A DNA stretch of 64,000 nt from Gracilaria gracilis (Eukaryota > Rhodophyta > Florideophyceae > Gracilariales > Gracilariaceae). Both the position numbers and the translations under genes were made by a program. The notes beneath the pieces are model-generated. The model searched no databases, was not told the origin of the DNA, and saw nothing but the letters and a program-made list of their open reading frames with translations. The stretch is taken from contig JARGSG010000247.1 of the NCBI GenBank assembly GCA_030374805.1, positions 248,001 through 312,000 of the forward strand, in the 5' to 3' direction. This document shows positions 32,173-40,149 of the stretch, in pieces (position 1 is the first letter of the stretch; every line of letters begins with the position of its first letter).

Positions 32173-32717
32173 CCAATGACCTGAAGAAGATGGATGCTAC
32201 AGCACTGCTTAGGGAGCTAAACACCCGCGTGTTCAGTGAGAAGTCCATGAAAGTGCAGATTGTATCCATGGACGATGAGGTTGGAGGAAATTCAGCATTC
32301 GTGGACGACGTCGAACTACTGGCTGTCACGATGCCAGCGAATCGTGTCATAGAAGGAGATGGACCGGGTGCAGATGTTGGTGGGGAAGGTGGCTTTGATG
32401 ATAAGGTGCCTGAAGTTGCACCTCAATCTGAAGAGCTGGGTCTCAATCGAGGAGATGCATATACTGGAGAAGGGTTTCCATCGTGGTGCTCATTCGTCAT
32501 GCTTCGTCCAAGTGAATGGTGGGGCAGGAACGTCATTGACCACAAGGAGCCGTGGCTTAAGAGCATCTATCTCCCGGAGACACACAGGGAGTTGCTCAGT
32601 GTATCTGACCTTCACGATGTGCACCATCTTGTATTCTGGCACGCAGCAAGGGCGGAGCATCAGATGCAGGCGGTGAAGTACGGGTTGAAATACCCAAAAC
32701 CCGACCGCAGAACATGA
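32169..32717 (+). CDS. Unknown 182-aa protein of the rightward block
   Basis: An ATG frame overlaps the previous stop by ATGA and ends in an ATGA overlap with the dioxygenase frame. It is acidic in the first half. The second half holds aromatic-rich segments (PSWCSFVMLRPSEWWG, then HHLVFWHAARAEHQM). No known family. Both junctions would allow stop-restart translation, but could also be frame changes in one long gene. In the latter case it would be the N-terminal region of the dioxygenase. Confidence 0.5.
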   Translation: MTNDLKKMDATALLRELNTRVFSEKSMKVQIVSMDDEVGGNSAFVDDVELLAVTMPANRVIEGDGPGADVGGEGGFDDKVPEVAPQSEELGLNRGDAYTGEGFPSWCSFVMLRPSEWWGRNVIDHKEPWLKSIYLPETHRELLSVSDLHDVHHLVFWHAARAEHQMQAVKYGLKYPKPDRRT

Positions 32718-33775
32718 GCGACGAAGAAGCTCTATGGGTTGCGGCCAAGGAGCATGATGAGCTCAGCCATATGTTCTTTACTCGAATGGAGAGCAACCTC
32801 CGTCATGAAGGATGCTGTATCCTGGATGGTTTTGCGAAGGACGACAATGTCCCGGTGTGGGATGGGTTGTACAAAAATGAAGGGTCTGGTGATGTGTCCG
32901 AAAGGCTCATGGACTTCTTTCAGAGCGAATATGCCGCAATGCCAGATATGCGAAAAGGCGAGGGAAAACGGTCTTACGTCTCGATCATCAACGAAGACAA
33001 TGTTCCGATAGAAGGAAGGAAAGTTCCGTTTGAAGGCAGAGTGATGTCCACTCGCTGGGGAGCGTTGGACAAGATGGAACAGAATCAGGATTTGTGGTGG
33101 GTGGCAAGAAAACGGGCTTTACTTGATGTTCGAATGGGAACGATAGCGGCTGCGTTGGGAATGTGGGACAATGGGAAGGAAGGTGTGAAAAAGATGTTCA
33201 CACCCAAGACTGGAGGTCTTGTTCTTGGAACGACAAGGAAGTGTGGGAGACAGACGTTACATACGGACTTTAGTGGTCTAGTGACGATGGAATCGTTGTT
33301 CACTGGAAATCCAGGGTACTTCTTAATGGCTTCTGGAAGACACGGCTTCCCCCTGTGGATAAGTGCTGGGATTCACAAGGTGGTAGGTTTCAACAATCAG
33401 CAGTTGCGGCTGATCTCCGGTGTCTACCCTGCGAAGAAGGTCATAATCCCATCGTTCACCCTATTCATCGGTAGGGGCGATGTGACACACGCTGGAGCGA
33501 GTGGAAAGAATAAATGGGATCGACCGGAAACCGTGGAACTGTTGGTCAGGTATCACATGTACATGGTACCAGAGGGTTACAGCTTACCCGATGCAGTTCA
33601 CAGGGTGAGAGACTTCAAACCGCCGTTTCTGGAGGAGGACGAAGGACAGGATGAAGATGAAGAAGAGTCGGACGATCTGAAGGAGAATGTTCAAAATGAG
33701 GTAATCATAGAGAGTGGTGACGAAGTTGGCGAAAACGTAGTACTACTACGTTTTCGCCAACCTCCGTTAAGATGA
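32714..33775 (+). CDS. 2-oxoglutarate/Fe(II)-dependent dioxygenase
   Basis: A 353-codon ATG frame. The metal triad and co-substrate Arg are seen in the right order and spacing: LHTDF (His183, Asp185), GDVTHAG (His259) and LVRYHMY (Arg279). Between them FTLFIGRG forms the expected strand before the distal His. The enzyme would use O2 and 2-oxoglutarate to oxidise a substrate. Its placement opposite a DNA methyltransferase, in a transposon, suggests a modified nucleic-acid base, as proposed for TET/JBP and AlkB-type enzymes. I cannot assign it to either, and a protein substrate is possible. The tail is very acidic (EEDEGQDEDEEES), and its last codons lie inside a perfect palindrome. The frame is unbroken. 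Confidence 0.72.
   Translation: MSDEEALWVAAKEHDELSHMFFTRMESNLRHEGCCILDGFAKDDNVPVWDGLYKNEGSGDVSERLMDFFQSEYAAMPDMRKGEGKRSYVSIINEDNVPIEGRKVPFEGRVMSTRWGALDKMEQNQDLWWVARKRALLDVRMGTIAAALGMWDNGKEGVKKMFTPKTGGLVLGTTRKCGRQTLHTDFSGLVTMESLFTGNPGYFLMASGRHGFPLWISAGIHKVVGFNNQQLRLISGVYPAKKVIIPSFTLFIGRGDVTHAGASGKNKWDRPETVELLVRYHMYMVPEGYSLPDAVHRVRDFKPPFLEEDEGQDEDEEESDDLKENVQNEVIIESGDEVGENVVLLRFRQPPLR
33725..33761. repeat. Perfect 37-nt palindrome across the dioxygenase C-terminus
   Basis: GTTGGCGAAAACGTAGTA is followed by one base and then its exact reverse complement. It includes the last codons of the dioxygenase frame. Confidence 0.92.
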
Positions 33776-33869
33776 GCAACGGGGTATTATCATCACTGCT
33801 ACTAGAGAGATGCTCTAGTGGAGCATCTCTCTAGTAGCAGTGATGATAATACCCCGTTGCTCATCTTAA
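33767..33869. repeat. 103-nt perfect inverted repeat (49-bp arms, 5-nt loop)
   Basis: The left arm begins TTAAGATGAGCAACGGGG and the right arm ends in its exact complement. The loop is TAGTG near 33818. It contains the dioxygenase stop codon (33773-33775) just inside its left end. It could act as a transcription terminator, a small-RNA precursor or the element end. Confidence 0.92.
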
Positions 33870-34105
33870 GGAAACGTAGGCATGATCCACGAAACGAAAA
33901 CGATATGTGACATCATATAGACCAAACTTGTGATTGATTAAAAATGCTTTTGACAATGAATGGATTGCGTCTAACGGAGTGAATGGTATCACTGTGTGAG
34001 TGTTCACATTTGGACTTTGAGAACAGAGGATGTTGTGTATTGTAGTGTGAACTGAATATCAAGGCTCAAAGCGCATAGAAAGCTAGAGTTCTTTTATGTC
34101 GTAGA

Positions 34106-34852
34106 CTATTTGAAAATAACAGAGCCTATAACAACGACGTTGGCGCCGCCATCGAAGAGTGCTCGAGCGTCATGCATAGTAATGCCTCCATGAGTATGTA
34201 TTCGTAGCTGCGGATAAAGATATCTTGCTTGTTTGATTTTGGGTAAAACGTTGTTTTCAAATTGTGGTAGGGGGCGAATTGCGGGTTCTGCTGTCATGAA
34301 CATCACGTGGTCAACGAAACCATCATCAATCAATTGCTTTACGGGAGACAGCGGTGTTCCGGGAAGCAGCGCAACGCCACACTCCATATCAGCTTCCCTT
34401 ATAGAATTAGCCAATGTCTTTGCACGCTCCAAATCCATTTTCTCAGGTACTTTGCAAGGTGTTGTATGGATGCCAGCTTGTTCACATATGTAAGGTCCAA
34501 CGTTGAGGCTTTCGAAGTGGAAGGTACAGGCGCTTGCGCCGGCGTCCGCTATGGAGTGAATCCATTGCTCAGGGTTCGAAACCATCAGCTGACAATGTAT
34601 GAAAGCGTCTGTATACTTGGCCAATGATCGAACAGTGTGCGGACCCCAAGTTATATCTGGGACGAAATGGCCGTCCATGATATCCATATGGAAGCATTTA
34701 ATGCCCTTCTGCTCCATTGATCTAGTTTCGTCGGCCAGCACAGCTGTTTCCGAATAGGCGAGAGCTACGGCGATAGTTTGATTTGGTCGAATAGAAGCAA
34801 ATGCACGATTCATTTTGGGGTGGTCCGGGGGATAAAAGGTAGTTTTGTACAT
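34106..34852 (-). CDS. Ribulose-phosphate 3-epimerase family, active-site variant
   Basis: A 248-codon frame from an ATG at 34852 has the RPE TIM-barrel pattern: CFHMDIMDGHFVPDITWGP, IHCQLMVSNPEQW, TFHFES, GVALLPGTPL and FDGGANVVVIG. In the normal enzyme two His and two Asp bind the metal. Here the His and Asp of HMD and the His of HCQ are kept, but the strand normally reading VDGG is THGG, so the second catalytic Asp is replaced by His. The MTAEPAIRPLP loop also departs from the usual MTVEPGFGGQ. The gene is otherwise unbroken. It may have a different substrate or a regulatory role. A canonical RPE lies 2.6 kb downstream on the other strand. Confidence 0.8.
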   Translation of the reverse strand: MYKTTFYPPDHPKMNRAFASIRPNQTIAVALAYSETAVLADETRSMEQKGIKCFHMDIMDGHFVPDITWGPHTVRSLAKYTDAFIHCQLMVSNPEQWIHSIADAGASACTFHFESLNVGPYICEQAGIHTTPCKVPEKMDLERAKTLANSIREADMECGVALLPGTPLSPVKQLIDDGFVDHVMFMTAEPAIRPLPQFENNVLPKIKQARYLYPQLRIHTHGGITMHDARALFDGGANVVVIGSVIFK

Positions 34853-35171
34853 TGTTGAGTCCACTGATACGGATAGATGGGCACAGCGCAATGGTGTTCA
34901 TGTTTTACTTATTAGGGGAGGAGGAGTACATGGAGGAATGAGGTCGTTTCAATTGCGATGAAGGATGTCACGTCCTTTCAATGAGAGGTTGTGATGATGG
35001 GTACAGAACGTTTTACGCATCCTATTAATTGCGGGGAGGAAGGGGTGGCGGCGGCCGATGAAGGGTTGCGTGTGGGGTTTCGAATTGTGTGTAAAGGAGA
35101 GGATGAGGAGTTTTGTCTTCTCTTGCTGCAGTACACTGTTCACAGTATTGTTGATAACAGTAGTGTTCTAG

Positions 35172-35986
35172 ATGGCTGGGCGTCAGTACGAGCTAAAGCT
35201 AGTTTCCCCCGAGGAATTAGCAGGCATAATACATTCGAATGGATATGGAATCATAAGCGACATTGATGGGACGCTGAAGAACAGTGCGGAGAATATACCT
35301 CGGAGCGTTGTGGAGTGTATGAAGATTATTAATGAGAAAGTAGGTTTTGGTATCGCGACTGGGCGAGATGTGGATAGTGCGGAAGGTTTCATGGAGAGGC
35401 TCGAAGGGTATAAGTTTGGAATCTCGGCTTACCAAGGTGCTCGTGTGCGATTTTCGGATGGAACCGACCTTGAACAGGACTGTATACGTATGCAATTGAA
35501 CGATGCTGTGAAAAACTGAAGTCACTTGCGACGGAGCTGAATGGAAGGTATCGGATTGAAGACGAGGAGAGTAAGGCATTTGTGAAGACTAGGAAGGACA
35601 GTGGACTTCCGAACTTTATGTACGGTGGACTGTTAAAGTGGAAGGAGGAAATTGATTCCGGAATTGCAAGTCTTTTGAATAGCTTTCCGAATCTCGTACA
35701 TTATCCGCAACCAGAAAATGCTGACATAGCGGATAAGCGATATACGAAAAGGAGTGGAGCGACGAATCTTGTGGATTCGGAACCGACTTTTTTCGATACG
35801 GAAGAGGTGGTGGCTTTCGAAAATGCTTCGAATGACGAACCTTTGTATGAAATGGCTGTATTCGGTGTCCATGTGAGAGGTGAGAAGGTCCCCTTATATG
35901 CACGTTATATTCTTGAGGATGTGAATGCGGTACATTTGACAATTAGGAAGGTGGCTGAGCTGTATGGGAATGATGAACTACAGTGA
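35172..35986 (+). CDS. HAD-superfamily hydrolase, one frame change
   Basis: The ATG frame opens with a HAD motif I, ISDIDGTLKNS (nucleophile Asp), and motif II in GIATGRDVDSA, typical of the Cof/MPGP-like phosphatases. It stops at 35519 after LNDAVKN. The -1 frame carries on at once (LKSLATELNGRYRIEDEE, later FENASNDEPLYEMAVFG) to 35986. Together they give about 270 residues, a normal size. The junction GTG AAA AAC TGA is a run of five A, where a slip or a one-base indel would fuse the halves. A clear motif IV (GDxxxD) is not visible in the second half, so activity is uncertain. It sits between the two RPE-family genes; phosphatase-epimerase neighbours are common in bacteria. Confidence 0.6.
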
Positions 35987-36241
35987 TGGCTATGTAATAG
36001 GCACTGCTTTGCAGTCTTGGCGCATATGCGTGAAGGTGATGCAAAGTGTTCAGTTTCTAAAACAGTGATTGCGTTTCTTTACTTTAGAAGTACATTGCAT
36101 TGACACAATGAACACCAATTAAACCTAAGCGGACTCTACTTGAAGTCATATGTTCTACACATCTTTCCTCTTTTTACTGCCTGTGGGCTCATGACCTGCC
36201 AAAGAAACAATCTCAACGTTCTCCTTTCAGATATGTTTCAG

Positions 36242-37189
36242 TCAATTTAATGGGGAATGTATGTCATGAAGGACATGGACGTAGTTCGTATGGAAAGGAG
36301 CGGGGTCACGGAACCCAGCGCATCTCTCCTGGCGAGAAAACTCCGAGAAGTAGGCGTTCCTAAATTGAAACTCGGACAAGGAAGTAGGGAACTCGGCAAG
36401 TGTTCTGCCGTAAGCAAGAAGCCTGTCGATGACCTCTCTAAGTTGGAATACAATGCCGGTTTTGAGAGAAACGATTGTAAACAGCTCTTTCATAATCGTG
36501 GACACAACTGCTTTGTAATCCGTGGCCACTACATGCATGGGAACGAAGCCACGTGAGGCGCCGACGAGGTTGAAGGTCGATATCCACACGAGTTTCTCGT
36601 AATAGCTTCTGACGAAGGTGTCTTCATCGACAACGGTGCAAGTGAGACCTGCAGACGAGAATTTCTCTGCAAGGAACTGGGACCACTTACCAGTTGCGAC
36701 AGTGAGGCCGTGAGGACTTTGAAGCGTAACACCATCCTGCGGCGCTGCGCCTCGTGATGGAACACCAACGTATAGAACAACCTTTGTACAGGACTGTAGG
36801 CCGTACTTAGAAAGGACGGGGAGTACATCTCCATTCTGAAAGAATACGAGATCCTCTTTCCGCGAGGGGGGACAGGCCTGAATTGTACTCTCTAATGAAT
36901 TTGCTTTCCCACAGAGCAGTATGGGCCCATTGGGAACAACAGACATGTTACGGAAGTATTCCGCAGAGAAGCAATAGTCTCCATAGCTGAAGAGCATTGT
37001 ACCAATGCGACCCCTGCCGACGATGACGGCTGGAGTATTTGGACTCGGAGGTGGAGTCGGGGGAACATGATGGTTGTGTTCCATTTTGAAGTTGAAGTTC
37101 TTATACGAACGGATGCGAGAGTCTGTTGGAAGGAGTAGAGGCTCTTTAATAGAAAAGAGAGGTAAGCAGAGAATGTGGACATAGGGCAT
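36242..37189 (-). CDS. Ketopantoate reductase (ApbA/PanE)-like oxidoreductase
   Basis: An unbroken frame of 315 codons starts at an ATG at 37189; a Met at 37084 (MEHNHH), nearer the fold, is an alternative. A Pro-rich N-terminus leads to VIVGRGRIGTMLF, a GxGxxG nucleotide-binding loop for NADP. The C-terminal half has SYYEKLVWISTFNLVGASRG, which matches the catalytic helix region of ApbA/PanE enzymes (EKLxWNxxxN). These reduce 2-dehydropantoate to pantoate in pantothenate synthesis. The rest diverges, so the substrate may differ. It converges on the HAD gene with about 255 bp between the ends. Confidence 0.6.
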   Translation of the reverse strand: MPYVHILCLPLFSIKEPLLLPTDSRIRSYKNFNFKMEHNHHVPPTPPPSPNTPAVIVGRGRIGTMLFSYGDYCFSAEYFRNMSVVPNGPILLCGKANSLESTIQACPPSRKEDLVFFQNGDVLPVLSKYGLQSCTKVVLYVGVPSRGAAPQDGVTLQSPHGLTVATGKWSQFLAEKFSSAGLTCTVVDEDTFVRSYYEKLVWISTFNLVGASRGFVPMHVVATDYKAVVSTIMKELFTIVSLKTGIVFQLREVIDRLLAYGRTLAEFPTSLSEFQFRNAYFSEFSRQERCAGFRDPAPFHTNYVHVLHDIHSPLN

Positions 37190-37433
37190 TTCGAGACCTT
37201 AAACGAAATGTATGAAACGTGATAGTGGAGAATGAGGGGTATAAGTTCTAGACTCCCGACTGCTCATGAGTGTTTTATGAAGTGAGAAAAGCGGGTATAA
37301 TATGTGACAACTGGTTTATGAATGTTCACGTTTATGGGATACATAGAAGCCCACTGCGGGGTATAATAACCGTATTGTGCTTCATAAATGCCACGGAGTA
37401 TTCAGAAGGAGCTTACCTGCTTCGCGTTTTTTC

Positions 37434-37440
37434 TATAAAA
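37434..37440 (+). promoter_or_regulatory. TATA box of the RPE gene
   Basis: TATAAAA lies 66 bp before the RPE start codon, which implies a 5' leader of about 40 bases. This is a well-placed core promoter. Confidence 0.6.
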
Positions 37441-37506
37441 GAAGCACAGCTTCTGTGACGGAGCGATGATGTTGCGGTATTTTAGGGGTTACGCAAGTTA
37501 TCTAGT

Positions 37507-38217
37507 ATGGAATCTAGTATAGAATCTCGTTTGATTGTAGCTCCGTCTCTTCTGGCATCCGATTTTGCTCGACTCTCGGAGGAGGCGGCTGAGATGAAAA
37601 GAGCTGGAGCGGACTGGCTCCATATAGATGTGATGGATGGACATTTTGTGCCGAACCTTACTATTGGACCGCCTGTAGTGAAAGCCCTTCGGAGGCACAC
37701 CAATCTGTTTTTGGACTGCCATTTGGTGGTGTCGGACCCTGGTCGATGGATAGACGACCTTGCTGAAGCCGGCGCAGATGGAGTCACCTTTCATATCGAA
37801 AGTGTATGTAAGGCGTTGGAACCGTACAACGGACCTTCTGAGGAGGATATTGCGGTAGCGAAGGAGGTTTGTAAAGGAATTAATTATAGAGGGATGCAGG
37901 TTGGGGTTGCGCTCCGTCCCAACACATCTCTAAAGGTCGTGGAACCAATTATAGAGGAAGGGCTTGTTGACATGTTATTGCTGATGGCGGTAGAGCCAGG
38001 ATTTGAGGGACAAATGTTTATGGAAAGTGTTATTGATAAGGTGCGCCATGCACGAGAGAAGTATCCAAGGATAGGAATACAAGTGGATGGAGGTATTGGA
38101 CTGAGTAATGTGAGGGGAGTAGTCGAAGCCGGTGCCAATATTTTGGTTGCGGGAACTGCTATATTCAGCTCTTCTGATCCAGCCAATGTCATAGCTTGTT
38201 TTCGAAATGCAGTATAG
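37507..38217 (+). CDS. RPE: Ribulose-phosphate 3-epimerase
   Basis: An unbroken 236-codon ATG frame matches cytosolic RPE along its length: APSLLASDFARL, WLHIDVMDGHFVPNLTIGP, LDCHLVVSDP, GVTFHIES, VGVALRPNTSL, LMAVEPGFEGQMFM and IQVDGGIGLSNV. All four metal ligands (His and Asp in LHIDVMD, His in CHL, Asp in VDGG) are present. The enzyme interconverts ribulose-5-phosphate and xylulose-5-phosphate in the pentose phosphate and Calvin cycles. There is no transit-peptide-like extension, which points to the cytosol. A TATA box stands 66 bp upstream. Confidence 0.95.
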   Translation: MESSIESRLIVAPSLLASDFARLSEEAAEMKRAGADWLHIDVMDGHFVPNLTIGPPVVKALRRHTNLFLDCHLVVSDPGRWIDDLAEAGADGVTFHIESVCKALEPYNGPSEEDIAVAKEVCKGINYRGMQVGVALRPNTSLKVVEPIIEEGLVDMLLLMAVEPGFEGQMFMESVIDKVRHAREKYPRIGIQVDGGIGLSNVRGVVEAGANILVAGTAIFSSSDPANVIACFRNAV

Positions 38218-38289
38218 GTACTGAAACCATTAAACAAGCAGGAGTGCTAAAGTCTCGTTTGCACATTATATATATTTCTCTTCTGATAC

Positions 38290-38905
38290 AGCTTATAACT
38301 TTGGCTTGACTGGCGATGTACTACTATCCAGCCATAGCGACGAGATAACATGGCATAGGAATAGTATGTCAACTCTGTTCTCGGAGATTACTGTAGAAAA
38401 CGGTCTAGAGGTAAGCATTCGCCTGGACTGGGGACGTATTCTTTTCTGCCACAACCACGTGAGCTTGTGCCAGGAAGAAAGCAAGTGCACAGTCGAGACG
38501 AGGTAGCTGGAGGGCCGAACTATTGTACACACTATCGCGACTAAGTAGCCACTTGGTCTCCACTGGAGACATCTTCTTCTACTGTCACAACTATGTGAGG
38601 TTGTCGAAAAGAAAGAACAAGTCCCCGGTCGAGACAAGGTGGCTGGAGGGCCGGACTATTGTACACACTATCGCGACTAAGTAGCCACCTCGTCTCGACT
38701 GGGGATTATTGTTCTTCTGCCACAACGAAGTGAGGCTGTGGCAGAAAAACAACAAGTCCCCAGTCGAGACGAGGTGGCTGGAGGGCCAAGCTATTGTACA
38801 CACTATCGGGACTACCGACCCACCTGGTCTCCACTGGCAACGTGTTTTGCTTTTCTCAGAACCATGTGAGGGTATGGCGGAAGAAGAACATGGCGCCGGT
38901 AGAGA
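38290..38905. repeat. Tandem array of quasi-palindromic units, period about 136 bp
   Basis: Three clear units start near 38492, 38628 and 38763 with GTCGAGAC(G/A)AGGT and contain CTATTGTACACACTATCG. Each unit ends in the reverse complement of its start (CCACCTCGTCTCGAC), so every unit can fold into a hairpin. Partial units lie at both sides. The array fills the gap between the RPE and coiled-coil genes. Confidence 0.8.
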
Positions 38906-38992
38906 AGAGGTAACTGGAGAGGATGTGGGAGCGTCAGAGTAGACGGAGTGGGGCTTAAGTAGTGGAGTGGTGACGATGCTTACAGTAGATGT

Positions 38993-39005
38993 TTTGGCGC
39001 GAAAT
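38993..39005 (+). promoter_or_regulatory. E2F-like site
   Basis: TTTTGGCGCGAAA matches the E2F/DP consensus on both strands and lies 140 bp before the start of the coiled-coil gene. E2F regulation of S-phase genes is conserved across plants, algae and animals, so the gene may be cell-cycle controlled. Confidence 0.5.
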
Positions 39006-39144
39006 CGGGGGAAACAGAAAGGGGAAAATCATGGTGGCAGATAAGGCCGTGCGCACGGGCCGATGCACGGACAACGAGAACGGCGTCGATTGCACCGTAT
39101 CGCACCGAATTCTTGTTTTCAGTGACGCTTTTAGCTTTTCTAAG

Positions 39145-40149
39145 ATGTCGAACGGATACGTGAAGGACGAGGAGCTTCTTGCGTTCCTAGAAGGGAAGGA
39201 GATCCGAGGGACGCCGTCTCCGAAGCGGGAAGTGGCCGAGATTGCGCGGGTGGATGGAGGGTCACGGGAGGAGGAGGTTGTGGCTGTGGGGAAGGCAGGG
39301 GCTGCGGATATGGGCTCGAAGGTGGTGGAGAAGAAGGGGGAGAAGGATGGGTTATGGAGGAAAGTGGCGGTGCACCTGAGCCAGTTGGGGATTGGGGAGC
39401 AAATGGAGGTTGGAGGTGGAGCGGGGGGTTGGGAAGAGCGGTTTACGGCGGAAATGAAAGAGCGGGTGAGGTTGTTGGGAGTTGTGATGAAGGAGCGAAT
39501 GGATGATTGTATTGCAGAGAGTGTGGGGAAGATGGGAGGGGTGGTGTTGAGTGAGGAGGAGAATGGGGTGTCATTGGAGGCGATATCGAATTTGCGAAAT
39601 GGTTTGAAGGTGATGGGAATGGAGATGAGTCATCATGCGGATGGGATGGTTGACTGGGTGGGAAAGGAGATTGGGGAGCGGAGGGAGGAGAATGAGATGC
39701 TGAAGGGGAGGTTGGAGATGCTGGAGATGCAGATTGGAGAGGTGGAAAAGGCGCGGTTGTTGTTGGTGGAGATGAGGAGGATGCTGACGGGGGGGGAGGT
39801 GGGAGGAAGTTGTGGCAAGGGGGAAATGAAGGTTGAGAAGGGGTCGCCGGTGACGCCGAAGACTAAGAAAGTGGGTAGTCGCTTGAAGAAGAGACGCAAG
39901 GAGGGACGGAAGGTGGCAGGAGAGGCGGTGCGGCCGGGGCTGGGGGTTGCGACGTTGACTGGTTTTCGGAGCGCGGCGCACGCGGTTCAGACGGCGGAGC
40001 GCATACTGGAAGAGCAGAGGGAGCGGAGGATGAGTGGTATGGGGAGCCGTTCTGGGGCGAAGAGGGTGTACGAGAATGGGGAGAGCTGCCGGCGGAACTT
40101 CTACGAGATGACGTTTGAGGAGACGGAGACGCAGGATCCGAACGCGTGA
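39145..40149 (+). CDS. Coiled-coil protein with basic C-terminus, unknown
   Basis: The ATG at 39145 (MSNGYVKDEELLAFLEG) is preferred to the upstream open frame because it starts the recognisable protein and lies beside the promoter site. The product has 334 residues. Residues about 180-235 form a coiled coil (EERREENEMLKGRLEMLEMQ). A basic block (GSRLKKRRKEGRKV) resembles a nuclear signal. SPVTPKTKK looks like a proline-directed kinase target. The E2F-like site upstream and the TP sites suggest a cell-cycle or chromosome protein, but no family is recognised. Codon use is very G-rich. Confidence 0.6.
   Translation: MSNGYVKDEELLAFLEGKEIRGTPSPKREVAEIARVDGGSREEEVVAVGKAGAADMGSKVVEKKGEKDGLWRKVAVHLSQLGIGEQMEVGGGAGGWEERFTAEMKERVRLLGVVMKERMDDCIAESVGKMGGVVLSEEENGVSLEAISNLRNGLKVMGMEMSHHADGMVDWVGKEIGERREENEMLKGRLEMLEMQIGEVEKARLLLVEMRRMLTGGEVGGSCGKGEMKVEKGSPVTPKTKKVGSRLKKRRKEGRKVAGEAVRPGLGVATLTGFRSAAHAVQTAERILEEQRERRMSGMGSRSGAKRVYENGESCRRNFYEMTFEETETQDPNA

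Larger units (their letters stand above)
20247..33869. mobile_element. Composite Plavaka-like DNA transposon with DNA/histone-modification genes (proposed span)
   Basis: The span covers a Plavaka-like transposase, a 755-aa coiled-coil protein, a DNA methyltransferase-SET frame, a divergent promoter, a ParB-fold protein and a 2OG-Fe(II) dioxygenase. Only tiny gaps lie between them. Hairpins with similar outer arms sit at both edges. No host-like gene occurs inside, and ordinary metabolic genes resume at 34106. The exact ends and target duplication could not be fixed by eye. The transposase has two in-frame stops and two frame changes, and the methyltransferase frame two stops and one frame change, so this copy cannot move by itself. 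Treating it as one element is inference. Two adjacent elements, with the boundary near 26.2 kb, is the main alternative. Confidence 0.55.

Noticed and set aside
32169-32717. Bacterial operon origin of the whole block
   Set aside because: ATGA overlaps look bacterial, but no ribosome-binding sites precede the starts and all neighbours are eukaryotic; kept only as a possible translation feature.
39571-39981. Leu/His/Pro-rich frames opposite the coiled-coil gene
   Set aside because: Shadow frames caused by the strong G-rich codon use of the plus-strand gene.
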